The position numbers and the translations under genes were made by a program. Shown in pieces: positions 11,622-24,266 of a stretch of 64,000 bases of DNA. How positions within the stretch are numbered: position 1 is the stretch's first letter; the number at the start of each line of letters is the position of its first letter. Source of the stretch: Paramecium octaurelia (lineage: Eukaryota; Ciliophora; Oligohymenophorea; Peniculida; Parameciidae); the NCBI GenBank assembly GCA_905182995.1, contig CAJJDP010000050.1, positions 4,877 to 68,876 of the forward strand. The letters are read 5' to 3'. The notes below the pieces were generated by a model. That model was not told where the DNA came from. It did not search any database and worked only from the letters and a program-made list of their open reading frames with translations.

Positions 11622-12251
11622 ATGGTAATAGATAATAATACTTTAAAACTTTTATTATAACTAGAAGCTAGATTTCATGAAAAACTTTATAATTTAGAGC
11701 ATGTAAATAAAATGTTAGAAATTTACTAAGATTTTGTTTAAATATTTGATAATTAGAAGTGCGCTATGAGAGAGTATTTCCTTGAGAAAATCTAATTTTT
11801 AATTAGCAGACCTGAGACTATATAGCTGTTAAAGAAATAGAAGGTACTCACCTTACCTGAATAAGGTTCCAAAATTTAAGAAAAGATGAGATTTAGTGTG
11901 TATAAAAAAACTTAGGCAAATGAAATGAAGATTTAATAAGAATTATAAAACAATGAAATAAATCAAACACACAATATGAATCAATTACTCCAAGAATACG
12001 ATAAAGTGCAATAAAATATTGAAAAATAAATTACAGAATCTCTCAATTTTTAAGATGAACTTCTTGAGAAAAGAAAAATGACTAGAAAGATGAAAACTTA
12101 AGTAATGATTAAATCAATTTCTTCAGGAAATATTGCTTAGTAAAAGCAATAAGATGAAGATAATGATGAATCACTAATCTTAAAATTGCAAAATGAAAGT
12201 GCCTAAAGAATTGATTAAATTGATTTTGTGTTAAATGAGGTTGACTAATGA
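11622..12251 (+). CDS. single-exon coiled-coil protein
   Basis: A continuous 209-codon frame from ATG 11622 to TGA 12249-12251 with no intron. Starts MVIDNNTLKLLLQLEARFHE, then EHVNKMLEIYQDFVQIFDNQ. A coiled-coil section follows (QLLQEYDKVQQNIEKQITES), and the tail is acidic (RIDQIDFVLNEVDQ). A possible small centrosomal or biogenesis factor, but nothing diagnostic was seen. Confidence 0.75.
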
Positions 12252-12401
12252 AATTGATTATAGAATTTTTGCAGTCTAATATTTAAATTTATGTTCAATT
12301 TTAATGTTTCTGTGAGTTTAGAATATTATATGGAAAATGCACAAATAACTAACATATTTATTGTTTAAATCGCTAATTTAATATAATACAAATTTTAATA
12401 T

Positions 12402-13292
12402 TCAGAGTATAATTTATTCTTTGGTTTTCTTTTGATAAAAACTGTCGTTGCATCGATATTTAATATTAAAATAATCTCGATGATCTCTAATAGAATGACT
12501 CCACATAGAATTTGAGCACTTATCGTCTTCAAACTATGAATATTCACACTGTTAATATTCCTTAAAATCTTGGTTAAACCAAAACTCTGGAACTGCATGT
12601 ATATAATCTAATGATTGTGGCGGTAAATGAGGAACCAAATCCGAAAAGTGAGTTACTCTTGCTTTGTCTTTCGTAGTTATTTTTTTACTAAAATATTCTG
12701 CAAACGCTTTGTTTCCAACTCTAGGTGATCTACAATATGGGATTACAATCTATACCCAAATATATAAAATGTATGAATATATAGTCCAATATTGGTAAGA
12801 TCAATTGCAGCCAAAGTAGCCAAGGCAGCTCCCAATGAATGACCCGTTATTGTTAATTGTGCTTTCGGATTGAGTATGGATAATTCATTCACTTATTTTA
12901 ATAAATCTTCTTTGATATCTAGATAACTCTCCATAAAGCCTGAATGCACTTTGCAATCATAGCAAGGGTAATCTTATTTCATAAATTTCAAATCATTGAT
13001 GAAATTAAGCAAATTTTAAGTACCTAAAGTTTTTAACAATCGTACTTCGAAAAGTAACTATAATTCTATTTTCAGCTTGGTTGATTCCAACATAAGATAG
13101 AACACCATGTTTATCGCTTTCTATGACTTTAATTGAATCCATATCAGGATGTTGGTCACAAAAATATCCACAATTCCATTCTTTTATTTATTGAGTATCA
13201 CAAACTGCTATTTTTGTGTACAAATATAAATCATGCGCAAGCTTTTTGGAGAAGTAAGCATGTGCTACTGAGAATAAATATATAATAAACAT
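12402..13292 (-). CDS. secreted class-3 (fungal-type) lipase
   Basis: Serine lipase of the class-3 alpha/beta-hydrolase family, probably secreted or lysosomal. Signal peptide MFIIYLFSVAHA. Then a Cys-containing region (EWNCGYFCDQHP), the strand IIVTFRSTQNLLNFINDL and CYDCKVHSGFMESYLD. The nucleophile elbow is TGHSLGAALATLAA. FGSPRVGNKAFAEYF and HFSDLVPHLPPQSL follow, carrying the catalytic Asp region and a His. Introns of 22 and 26 nt are needed in the FRST region and after FYIFG. Ends TKEQIIL at TGA 12402-12404. The in-frame extension up to 13451 overlaps the next gene and is not used. A paralogue lies at 24267-25211. Confidence 0.9.
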
Positions 13293-13320
13293 TATAATAC
13301 TATTTATTTTCAAAGAATTA

Positions 13321-14750
13321 TCAAATTGTGATAATAAATTTGTTATCCTTCCAGGTCCCTTCTTTTTTATAGTATTGATTGTCATGAAAAGAATATGTAC
13401 CTTTTCCATTGGCTCTGTTATTAATAAAGAAACCTTCGAATTTATCTCCATTCACAAAGGTCAATCGGCCATACCCTTATAGCATTCCCTTTGTAAACAT
13501 TCCTTCAGCAGTTTTCCAGTTACTTAAATCAGCATATCCTAAGCAAGGTAGATCTATTCTTGTTTTTCTCATAACTCCTTCGTCTAATTAAAAGTTTTGC
13601 TATCTATTATTATTCAATATCATCTATGAATGAAACCCTTTTCCAACCATTTTATGAATTTCAGCTGTCGGATTGGTTTCAGATGAGATCGAAAAGTGCA
13701 GATTTTCAAAATCAAGTCTATCATCAAAATTAAATCCCTATATTTCTTCAGGAACAACTTATTCATTGTTTTATTCCGTTACTAATTAAGTTATTTGTAA
13801 TAATGATTCTTCAAAAATCATTGAATTAACATTGTGAAATACTCTTTTATATTTGATTTCAGGTGCAAAATGGGTAAACTTAAGTTCAAGCTAAATGAAG
13901 TCTGGTCTATCCTCTTCGTTTTCTTCAAGCATATTTAATAAAATCATTTTTGCGTAGTTTTGGAATGTCAGACCCTGGATGGTGCTTCTAATTTTATCCA
14001 ATTTCACTTTATAATTAATTAGATCATATAAATCATCGTCTTAAGTTAGGCATTTATAAATGTATAAACCCAAACAAAACACATCTGACTTATAGAAATT
14101 ATGAATAGGGTATTCTACCTTCTTACTTAAGGCTTCCAATTAGATGGGAGACAAATAAAACTTGGCTAATAATTGCTCCAATTATTTAGTGTTTTTTTAT
14201 AACCAACACTTTCTATAGAACTTAATAAGATATGGATGAAGCATTGGATCCAATATTTTATAGTAGGTTTATCCATCGAAGGATCTCACCTATTTATTGG
14301 CATATTGGGATTTACTTTATAAACGGAATCGCATCCAAAGTAAGAATATGTCTTACTCTATTTTTACCATCTTGACATAATCTGTAACACTGCATCCAAA
14401 AGGGGTAGAAAGGTTTCTTCATCAAGTTCTGTTACTACAGATTCTGGAAAATCCAAATAAATGACAGCCCGACTACTCTCGTTTGTGAAAATTTTATGGA
14501 TCAAGAATAGATGAGGATGTTGTTCTCTCGATCTCCATTTCTACAGAAAGGCTTCAGTTTCATGAGGTAAACCATTAAACTCTGCTTTGGCTAACCGATA
14601 CCAATCATTGTGAACTCTGTTACTTCATTTTACATACATTTTAACATGCGAAAAAGCAGGATACAATTGAATTGCTTTATTTGATTCAGGATGGTCTGAG
14701 AATAATTTTTCGTAATCATCTTTGAATTTTTTGTTCAAGGAAATTCCCAT
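13321..14750 (-). CDS. kinase-like (probably pseudokinase) protein with C-terminal MORN repeats
   Basis: About 450 residues. Starts MGISLNKKFKDDYEKLFSDH. The middle resembles the C-lobe of a protein kinase: YLSPIQLEAL at the APE position, then NFYKSDVFCLGLYIYKCL at the DxWSxG helix. I see no HRD or DFG catalytic motif. The C-terminus carries MORN-type repeats (EGMFTKGMLQGYGRLTFVNG, then FEGFFINNRANGKGTYSF, then EGTWKDNKF). Introns include 14617-14637 (21 nt) and a 26-nt one near 14280-14305. Only 28 nt separate its stop from the lipase start downstream. Confidence 0.8.
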
Positions 14751-14949
14751 TTTATAATTATTCTTAATAATATTAACTAATTTTTATTATTTAATATCAT
14801 ATCATCTAATAGCTTCCAATTCTAGAACTATGATGAAAACAAGTTGATAAACTATTCTTCAATAGATTTCAAATTTGAATCATTTTTCAGTTTAGACTGA
14901 TAATATTTACAACAAATATTTGGAATTATTAATTAAATTTTAAAATTTA

Positions 14950-17900
14950 ATGGGGAATGCTATATAAAATGGAAAATTGATATCCCCAATATCCATTGAT
15001 ACATAGATAAAAGAGTCATAATTAACAATAAGATTTATTTTGGATCAAAAGAAATTGATGGCCGTTTAGAAAAATGCAATACCAATCGATTTTGATCATT
15101 AAATATCTGAATTAATAAAAGAATTGAAAGTGGAGCCAAAGCTACTTTAGCAGTTCTAAAGTACTCCTTAAAGTAATATGAAATAAAATAATTAGATATG
15201 AAATGCTTAATTTTGAATGAGTATAAAAACATTACAGGAAAGAATTTGTTATAAAATTTACCAAAAGATTATGTAAGCCATTTTAAATCTAAATTGGCAA
15301 ACCCAACTCTCTAAGATTTAGAATAATTAAGAAGGCATCTCATAACTCTATAGATTTATGATTAATAGGATTAATTAGAACAATTTAATAATGTTATAAG
15401 TTTACTATTAGAAAACTTATTTAGATTTTACAAATAAACTAAATAGTTAATTGATAAAAAGAACCCTCCTTGCTATTTATATTAAATTGAAATTTTAAAT
15501 ATACTTGAAATGCTCTTGAAAATAGAAAAATACTAATTGGAACTTTTGCGTATTCCAGACTCGATAGATATTATATTGAAAAACCTAAATCCAATTCATG
15601 TTGAATTGACAACCATAATATTAGAAATTGCATCTAATTTATGTAGGCAAACTGATGAAGGATACAATTTGGTGCTAAAGAGTCTGAATAAATTGTGCCA
15701 AGACAATGAACTTACCTTTTTTTTGAATATCTTGAAAAAATGCAAAAATGTTTTTATGATTGCGTCCATATGTTCATTTGTCAGAACTTTAACTGAATCT
15801 CCAACATAAGAAGTGGAGAAGAAAAGAATGCGTTAATAACTTATCACTTCAGGTATTGTTGATGTTTATAAAATAATCACCAATAACATAGAAGAATTTG
15901 AATATAAGGCTGATGAATTAAGATTTGAAGTTGTTTTATAGTAGATCATTGAATTAAATAAGTAAAAACACTAATTTCTAACAGATCCAAATTACACTGA
16001 AGAAATTACATTGCCAATGTTGTATCAAAGAGAATCTAGAAGGTGTTATGATATAGGAAAGTTTTCAAACTCGATTAAAATTATAGAAGATTAAATTGAG
16101 GCATTTTTAGAGAATAACAAAGATATTCCTACTCATCAAATGTAAGATCCAATTAAACAAGAAGTGAAATAGCATGCAAAACATCTAAAACCTACTTTTC
16201 TTACACCTCAATATTTAAATTTAATTTAAGATGAATAGGGAAAAGCAAATTCAACTATTAAATGTGAATCTAAAATTAGAGGGAATTAAAATGTCACTGA
16301 TTTTGTAGAAGGTATTTCCAAGCACTAAGATAATTTTCCAAATTAGCAATAATTTGAAAGCAATTACAATTCATAATTTGAATCTCGGAATACTAAAAAA
16401 ATAACAAATGAAGCCTTTGTTGATGGATTGCACAAGAAAATAGGAGACTTGGAACAAAAATTGAAATCAGATTAATTTACTTTATCTCAGTTAACTGAAT
16501 AATTGGCAGCGAAAAATAAAGACTATAGAGCACTTCAATAAGAATGTGAATCATAACAGAAGACAATTCAGCAATTAGAAAATTAAGTGAATCAATTAAA
16601 GGAAAAATTGTCAATAATGTAATTAGCGAAGGCTCAAAAATTGGAATAAGAGATTACTCCTTAACGATTGTCATACAAATCAGATTATCTTGATGATTAG
16701 AGACAGGAATTAGATTAGCTGAAATCAGAGTTGCAATCTTAAAATTAAAAATTCATCAATCAAGAAAATGAAATAAAAAGTAATTATATCTATACTCAAT
16801 CATAGAATTTAAAAAATTATTAAAAGAATACAGTGAAAATCTAATTACAAAGGAGATTTAATTAACTGAAAAAAATAAAGAATGCAGAGAATTATAAGCA
16901 AGAAATGAAAAATTGATAAAAAAGTATTCAAAAAAGTTAGAATTGCAATAATTGATATAAAATGTAAATTCTACAAGTAATTTAAAAATATAAGCAAAAA
17001 AAATTTAAAGTGAACTGAAAACTATTGAGCAGTACTAAGATGAGCTGGCAAGATTACTTGGTATCATATAAGAATAGGACATTCTCTTAGAATAATAAAA
17101 AAAATACACTTAAAAATTTGATGAAATGAGTGAGAATTAATACGTACTGGAAAATAGAATTCATAAATTCGATGATGAAAACAAAAGTATCCTAAATTTC
17201 TTATTCTATAGAACAATTACTCAACGCATAAATTCTTCAAGATAAACTTTAATAAGCACAATAAGAAAAAGAAAATTTAGAAAAGAAATTGAATAATTAA
17301 CAAATTACTGCACAGAATACATTTTCACCATAACAAGGTTAAAATTAAACAAATGCCCTTGCTCCTTAAATATCGCAACCTCCTCCACCTTCAGGTACAA
17401 TTTCTGTATCTGCCCTTCCTCCTCCTCCTCCTCCACCACCACCACCTGGTGCTAAGACTGGAACTTCATCACCAGCTCCTCCACCACCATCAGGAGGACC
17501 AAAACCACCAGGACCTCCACCTGGTGGAGCTCCTCCTCCTCCTCCTGGGCCAAGATCTCCTGGTGGCCCAGATCCTTAATTTGGTGGGAAATAAAAACAT
17601 AAACCTAATGTATAGTTAAAATAGGTTCCTTGGATTATTATAAAGCCGGAATAAATTAGAAATACTATATGGGAATCAATTGACGATACCAAATTAAAAT
17701 TAGATTACACTGTTATTGAAAATTTATTTGCAGCAAAGCCAACATCGAGCAATATTAATGTTTAAGGCGGAACCAATAAGCCAGGGAAAATTACAATGTT
17801 AGGACCTGAGAGAATGAAAAATCTAGAGATTGTGCTAGGCAAACTTAAAATGTCAAATTAACTAATAGTTGAAAGTCTCTATCAGTAATGATATTAAACT

Positions 17901-19073
17901 AAATTGTAAGACTAGATGAAACTGTATTAAAACCAAATATAGTTGAATCTTTAATTACTGCAATGCCAAGTGAGACGGAGGTTGTAATGTGGTAGGATTC
18001 AGACTAATCAAACTTAGCATTGCCAGATATATTTTGTATAAATATTAGCTCAGTAAAAGGCTATGATTACAGGTTATTAATTAAAATATCAATTAGGCTA
18101 TTATCGTTAAAATTCAAATACAATTATAAAGAATTAGCAGTAGATTTATAAACCAAAATTAATATCTTCAAAAATTTAATGGAGATTACAAAAAATGATT
18201 AGAATACGAAGGTTTTCATGGAATATGCATTAGCTGCAGGAAATTACATGAATGGCTAATCAGCTAGAGGTGGAGCATATGGATTTAAATTTGATATGAT
18301 GGAGAAATTAGCTGATGTTAAAACTACAGATAATAAAGGCAACTTATTAATGTTTATCATTTAAAAGGCGGAAGAAGATCTAAAAGAGGAATTAGTACTG
18401 GTTGATGAGAATTTAGATGAAGTTGAATTGGCTGGTAATTTGATTAAGATATATATAGCTAAAACCCCTTTGACTTAGTTGAATGCTGATTTGAGCGAGC
18501 TAAAAAAAAATTCAAAAAATGTTGATAAGGCCATAAAATCAAAGGTATCTCTTCCTTTCCAAGATTTGGTTGAAGAGAAGTTATAGAATTTTTATTAATA
18601 AATTCTTTCCGATCTAGCCAATTTTGAGACTTTATTAAAATAGCTTGAAACACAATATGAGGATCTTGCTAATTATTATGCTGAAACGAAAGTTCCTTTT
18701 GATAAATTTTTTGAAAAATTTTATAAATACAAAACAGCTCTTAAATAAGCTAAACAAAATTTCAACAAAATTAAATTAGCAGAATTAAAAGAACAAGAGA
18801 AAAGGAAAAAATTAGAGCAATAACAACAAAATTAATAATCATAGCAATTACATTAATAACACTAATAACAACCCTCGTAGGAGTCGTCTTTCATTTAAAA
18901 AAAGGAGGAAGGTAAATTTTAATTTAATTGAAGACAATTCGTTATCAGGATTAAAAAAACTTGATAAGGCTTCTTCTTCAAATGAAGCTACAAACAATAC
19001 TCTTCTGTAACAATAGAATGTTTAGGTTAAGCAATAAATTTAGCCTTCCTAAACTCAAACCGAGGATTATTGA
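14950..19073 (+). CDS. formin (GBD/DID-FH1-FH2 actin nucleator)
   Basis: About 1,340 residues. Formins nucleate and processively elongate actin filaments through FH2 and bind profilin through FH1. The N-terminal third is helical and armadillo-like (LNPIHVELTTIILEIASNL), consistent with a GBD/DID regulatory region, then a long coiled coil. FH1 lies near 17370-17590 with runs of 5-11 prolines. FH2 starts near 17615 (QVPWIIIKPEQIRNTIWES) and includes the hallmark AAGNYMNGQSARGGAYGFK near 18240. The tail is Gln-rich and ends QTQTEDY. Several tiny introns occur, including a 23-nt one near 15172. The start MGNAIQNGKLISPISID suggests possible N-terminal myristoylation (MGNA). Confidence 0.92.
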
Positions 19074-19173
19074 AAGATTAATAATTAATGATATATAAAT
19101 TTAATTTGTTCAACTATGTTTTTTTTGGTGTTTAACATAATTATTTAATCATGATATATAATAATAATTGTGA

Positions 19174-20940
19174 ATGTTTAAAAAAGTTAAAAATTACTTC
19201 AAGTCTCTTAGAATGAGTAGTTAGATCACTCTTATTAACTTTTGTATTGTCACTTTCACCGTGCTAGTGATATTAGCTACATATTAGGTTCAATCAGCAA
19301 TCTTTTTCACTTTTATTCAATCATTTTCTCAGACTTTATCGTAGAAACAAGAGTAACATCTAGTTTAAATAATCTCTGAACAACTTAGATAATATATAGA
19401 GCACAAAAATTATCAAAGTATTTTGAATAATTTAGATAGCTTTATCAAATTTATAGCATTCAAATGATTTCTTTTAATATGTTATTCAGTCGAAAAATCG
19501 ATATAAGGTGATTCATAGTTAATTTTAAGAATGCATTGAATAAAGTTAAATCAAAGATTACAAAGTAATCTATAATTCAGATATTATATGCCAAGGATTT
19601 GAAATTGTAACATCTCAAGACGAAGAACAAGATTTTAATGATACTTTGACTTTGATGAGTCCATTTACTTAATAATTTATTACTTCCGAGGACTCAAAAA
19701 TGTCATTTTTTGATTTACCAAAGGCTTAATTCTTTGCTGCTTTCCCTAATTAATTCAAATATAAGAATTTTAATTTAAACACTAGACCTTGGTAATTAAT
19801 TAAATAACCTGATAGGTATATCAATCATATGGCTTAATCAAAAATTCATCCAAATTCTAGCTATTTTTATTCACCCATATTACTATCTGCTCGTAATAAC
19901 CTACCCTATTCAGCTTTGACTTATTCACTAGTTAGAAATAATTCAATGTTTGGAATTGTGTTATAACTGCTACCGATATCAGACACTAATATCTAAAATG
20001 TTCCATTAAATATCTTATTAGTTCACTAAAATGGTGATGTTATTTTAAGTACAATGGATACATTCCACTAAATCACAGAATTAGTTAGAATAACAAATAC
20101 AACATACACTGGATTTAATGAATCAGATTGGTAAACTATTTAAGACAATTCTAAAAGTAATGAAAATGAAAATAACACGTTTTATTTATTGAACAAAATC
20201 TACTAAAGATCAGTATTCGTTTATACATATCAATTTTATAAAGAGAACTTAACTATGATTGTGTAATAAATAATTATATTTTAAGCTTCAAAAATGTAAC
20301 ATATGAATAAGAAATCTCAGATGAGATCGATATACTAATCAATAATTTGGAGGCAGAATTGTTTCAGTAAATATAGATATAGATGGCTTGCTGTGCATTT
20401 TTGATTCTTTTAACAGCCACTCTGATAAGGTGTATATCATCGCCATTGTTAGAACTAATTAAGGTGATAAATGAGCATGTAATAAAAATGGGCAATAATT
20501 TAAATTCAGAAATCTTTAAAATGGCTTTTAAAACATAAACAAAAAAAAATGCTGACTTATTTTCATCCTTAGCATGTCAGTTTATGGCATTAAAAGACTT
20601 ATAAACAAAAAGCTCCTAAAGAAAAAGTAATCTCTGTTAAGAAATGGAGTCAATCTAATATAATTTCAAATTTTAGGAAACTGATAGCAGCAAAATTTAA
20701 GAATTATTACAATAACTTCCTTAAAATGAATCAAAAATTCTTAATTAATAATAATTTTTCCAATTTGATTCCTAAAAGCTATTTGCTTTCAAATAAATAA
20801 ATAGAATAAACTTTAGAACACATTAAAATGAAGAAATTACTCTTGGCGAAGATTTAGTTAAAAACGAATCAGTCAATAGAAGACTGCACTTAATTACGAG
20901 TTTGCTTTAAAAAATATACAAATAAAATAAGCCAAATTGA
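19174..20940 (+). CDS. two-TM membrane protein with Cache-like extracellular domain
   Basis: About 570 residues. An N-terminal membrane segment follows the basic start (ITLINFCIVTFTVLVILATY). A large loop comes next (NTRPWQLIKQPDRYINHMAQ, ...SYFYSPILLSARNNLPYSAL), which resembles dCache sensor domains. A second membrane segment (MACCAFLILLTATLIRCIS) leads directly into a HAMP-like amphipathic stretch and a Gln/Ser-rich cytosolic tail. Introns of 22 nt (near 19416) and 23 nt (GTAATAAATA...TTAAG, near 20262) keep the frame. It ends at TGA 20938-20940. Ligand and output are unknown. It starts about 100 nt after the formin. Confidence 0.75.
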
Positions 20941-21552
20941 GTATTTAATATTTTTTCATTATTTTTGAATAACTCTATTTAATTGTTTTATTTATATATA
21001 TAAATTTAATAAATAAAAAACCTAAAAATAATTAATCAAACAGTTTTCATAGAGTTGCTCAAATAAGCAGGGTTGCTTAGTTAATGATATCAGTCAAATT
21101 TAAACATAATTAGAATCAAAAATGAATGAATCAAATAACACGATGAATTTAATAATTTATTTTTTTATTAGATTATAATAAGATTGAAAATATAAATAAT
21201 TGAACTGAAATTGAAAGTATCGTATTTATTGAATTTCTCTTTCTTACTCATTACACAATTATATATAGATTCAGAATGACTGGTATGAGATCAATATATA
21301 AATTATTTATAAAAGTTGTTTAATAATGAGGATACTTATTAATTCGGAACATTTATATTATATTAAATTTCAGTTTATTTGCTAACTATATATTGAATTT
21401 TTGTAAAAAACAAATATAACGCTTAAGGATTGAATAAATTAAAAGGGATTGCATTGAATGTAGATTGAATATAATTATGTATCAAGTCAACTTTTACCTT
21501 ACTTTACTTCTATTTTAAATCGATATAAAAATAACTCAATATAATAATAAAG
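20941..21552. other. intergenic, no gene seen
   Basis: About 610 bases of very AT-rich sequence. All frames are short between TGAs, and no intron-like or RNA-like structure was recognised. Confidence 0.5.
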
Positions 21553-21894
21553 TCAATAAATAAAACAACAATTCGACTATTCACTTAGTTCTGGTTGTAG
21601 TTTACTTACGTTCTTCACATTTTAACAGTTTAACATTTCATTATAATCTTCATCAACCTCGTCACTCTGATTAGATAGTTCGTTGGAGAGTAGGTCCAAG
21701 AAGGTTCTGGAAGTGTTTTCTTAACTAATAAAAGCAATTTTATGCGATCCTCCTTTAATTATTTCATTCCCAGCCCAGTCCAATCTTGGAAGCGTTGAAT
21801 ATATTTTCTATTAAGAGGATTTAAGTATTGGCTTTTTTGATTAATGATGAGAGTCTCTTGTATCATAAGTATTAACCAATTCGGTTAAAGACAT
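21553..21894 (-). CDS. small hypothetical protein
   Basis: A 113-codon frame starting MSLTELVNTYDTRDSHHQSK and closing SNCCFIY before TGA 21553-21555. The middle (STLPRLDWAGNEIIKGGSHK, then SQENTSRTFLDLLSNELSNQ) looks genuinely coding. A 33-nt GTAAGT...AATAG segment near the end could be an intron; because it is a multiple of three, either reading keeps the same stop. The CC-containing C-terminus could be a lipidation site. Family unknown. Confidence 0.6.
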
Positions 21895-21913
21895 AATCTT
21901 AAAAAGAAAAATA

Positions 21914-22470
21914 ATGAATTTTATAATTAAGAAACAAGGGTTTTTGTTGGAGGCCTATATTACAGTATCATCCTACTAGACACTCTAATATTTGTAGATT
22001 GTTTACGAATATAATTCAAAAATTGATTGTATGCATCCTATTTGATGTAAGTTACAGATACTATATTCTTTAAGAAATCAATTAAATTGCATTGTAAAAA
22101 TAACAAAATATAACAATTTATTAATACATCTCACCAACATCGATGTTTTTGTACTGTTTATGTTATAATCTAATTGAATAAATATTTTATCAAGTTTTTA
22201 GGGAAATGGAACTTGGGCGGAGGCAAAACAAAGATTCTTCATTATAGAGGATAATCAAATCTCTAAATTCAAAGTGTTTTCACTTGTATTGACAAGAACA
22301 CAATTGCATTAATAAAGTATAGGCAATATAAGCGTGTAAAAATCTATTCAACTGAAATCTAAAAAAGATTAAAGCAGAATAACAGAAATAAAAAGAATAT
22401 ATTCAAATGAAAAATGCAACTGAAATTTCAAAATTCGTTTCAGTATTTTCGCAATTCTTTTTTCTATTTT
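21914..22470 (+). pseudogene. PH-domain-like gene relic, split
   Basis: Two plus-strand fragments look like the beginning of a PH domain. MNFIIKKQGFLLEA (from 21914) resembles its first strand. GNGTWAEAKQRFFIIEDNQI (near 22202) resembles the second and third strands. In real PH domains only a few residues separate these, but here about 250 bases of stop-rich AT sequence lie between, too long for an intron of this organism. The second part runs to a TGA near 22430. It is either a decayed gene or one interrupted by a retained insert. Confidence 0.3.
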
Positions 22471-22541
22471 TATGATAAGATCATAAGAATTCCAGATATG
22501 TAGTAATATTAATTTTTTAATTTATTGATCTGTTAAATATT

Positions 22542-23517
22542 ATGAGAAAATCACTAGGTCAATGTTTGCAGAAATCATCTTTTCTAAGTCAAAGGCAAAC
22601 AAATCCAGATCTCACTTAAGAAAAGAAATTAGGTGTTAGATTTGCAACCTAATATTAATTGACTATTCCTGATATAGTGACAAATGATCCAAATTAATTA
22701 GAATTGGTTAGAATAAAGGAGAAATACAAGTGGAAATGCGAGGAGCTAGATAGAACAAAGTAAGTTATGGAAGAAGAACATAAATCAATAGAAGAAAGGG
22801 CGAATGTATGTTTATTTTATATTAAGAAACTAAGCAAAGGGGAGAAGGAAATACGCACCTTGGCATCTCAAATAAAGGAGAAACTCAATGCTTTAGGAGA
22901 ATAGGAATAGAATTTCAGGGAGAAGGTTTAATTGCAGGAGGAGTAAATGAAGGAGAGGGAATAATAATTATAGATTAGCATGAAGCAATTAGAGGATTAG
23001 AAAAACACATTGGAGGTAGAAAAAAATAAATTGAAGATTAGAGAGAAATGTTTGCAGGAGAAGGAGTTTATCATAGATTAAAAATTAAGAGAAGCTCAGT
23101 AATATGTTGATAAATTAAAATATCAATTACAAAATGTGAATTAAAAGGAGAGTAAATAGATTATTTTATTTTTTAGATTATTATCATTAATAAATAGATA
23201 AACTGAATTCTGGACTACAGACTATTATCTAGCATGAGTTATCAATCAAAAATATTGAATTCAATTTGAGCAAATAGGTTTAGCAATTAAGAGAAGTAGA
23301 ATAAAGTTTAATAGAATAATTACAGAATTGTAAATAATAAGAGGAAGTATTTGATTAAAGAGACTTAAACATATAAGTAAGTGAATAATTAATCAATCGA
23401 AAATTGGAATGGGATAACAAACAAATACAATCAGCCAAATTATCCAAGATTAATACTGAGAATTCAAGAATGGAGATATCAAACTTTGTTCATTCTGCTT
23501 TTTCACAAAAATTCTGA
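22542..23517 (+). CDS. coiled-coil protein
   Basis: About 310 residues, starting MRKSLGQCLQKSSFLSQRQT. From residue ~60 it is nearly continuous coiled coil (LELVRIKEKYKWKCEELDR, then KLREAQQYVDKLKYQLQNV). It ends SNFVHSAFSQKF. Two introns, 22806-22826 (21 nt) and 23152-23176 (25 nt), restore the frame. No other domain is visible; structural, possibly cytoskeletal. Confidence 0.8.
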
Positions 23518-23660
23518 AATTTATTAATAGAACTATTATAAATCACAATTATAAAGAACTTCTTTACTCTTATTGACTTTTAATTGTTCAACTACTATTA
23601 GGAATCTGAATTTCTGAGTGGAAACTAATTTTAGTTATGTAATTTTATTTATATTAAGTG

Positions 23661-24235
23661 TCAACACATATCATACTATTTTATCCCGACCTCTGTTTTG
23701 CATGAGGAACATCGATGAATCTTATCCTAGCAATCAGGCATAACACAAGGAACCCAACAGCATAATATTCTATTGAGTATGCAATCATCTCATACCCGGT
23801 GCACAGAAATAATAGGCATGAAACCAGATATGTTCCTGCTCCTATCTCAGTTGTCACATTTGTAATTCCTTAAGTTTTACACGCTGGACATATGATTTAA
23901 ATTGGAAACGGGGAACCATTAGCATTGTATTATGGAGGAGCATTAAAATGACTAATGATTATGAATAGTACTTTCCAATCACCGTCTACACATATGGTGT
24001 TCCAATTTAAACAGCCTAAGGATAAGCATTAGTAACTACGGGCTTAAATAATTGAAATGCAACATACCTATCCATAAGCGACTTACTAGGGTTATTGTCC
24101 ATATTATTAATATTGCTAAGGATAGGGCTATTGATTTGGAATGAATTGCTGCTAAGGATATTACTATTACGTTTCTGGGATCTCGAGAGATGTTACTCCC
24201 CAATTTTAGCTTTGATTGGGATCAGATTACTGCAT
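23661..24235 (-). CDS. LITAF-domain membrane-associated zinc protein
   Basis: LITAF/SIMPLE proteins sit on the cytosolic face of endosome or lysosome membranes through a zinc-ribbon split by a hydrophobic patch. Here the first half is IICPACKTQGITNVTTE, the hydrophobic insert is AGTYLVSCLLFLCTGILCC, and the second half is CQDKIHRCSSCKTEVG. The N-terminus is Pro/Gln/Tyr-rich (FIPNQQPYPQQ), typical of the family. Three introns are needed: 25 nt, 20 nt (GTACTATTCA...TTAG, unusually short) and 26 nt. The 26-nt one brings the second CxxC into frame. Start MQQSDPNQSQNW at 24235; only ~30 nt separate it from the lipase stop. Confidence 0.9.
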
Positions 24236-24266
24236 TTTTAATTTATTCTATAAAATTTAAATTAAA

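Noticed and set aside
13293-13451. N-terminal extension of the lipase to ATG 13451
   Set aside because: It overlaps the coding end of the MORN gene and would bury the signal peptide that starts at 13292.
17353-17619. Leu/His-rich 88-residue ORF
   Set aside because: It is a frame-shifted reading of the formin FH1 polyproline tract.
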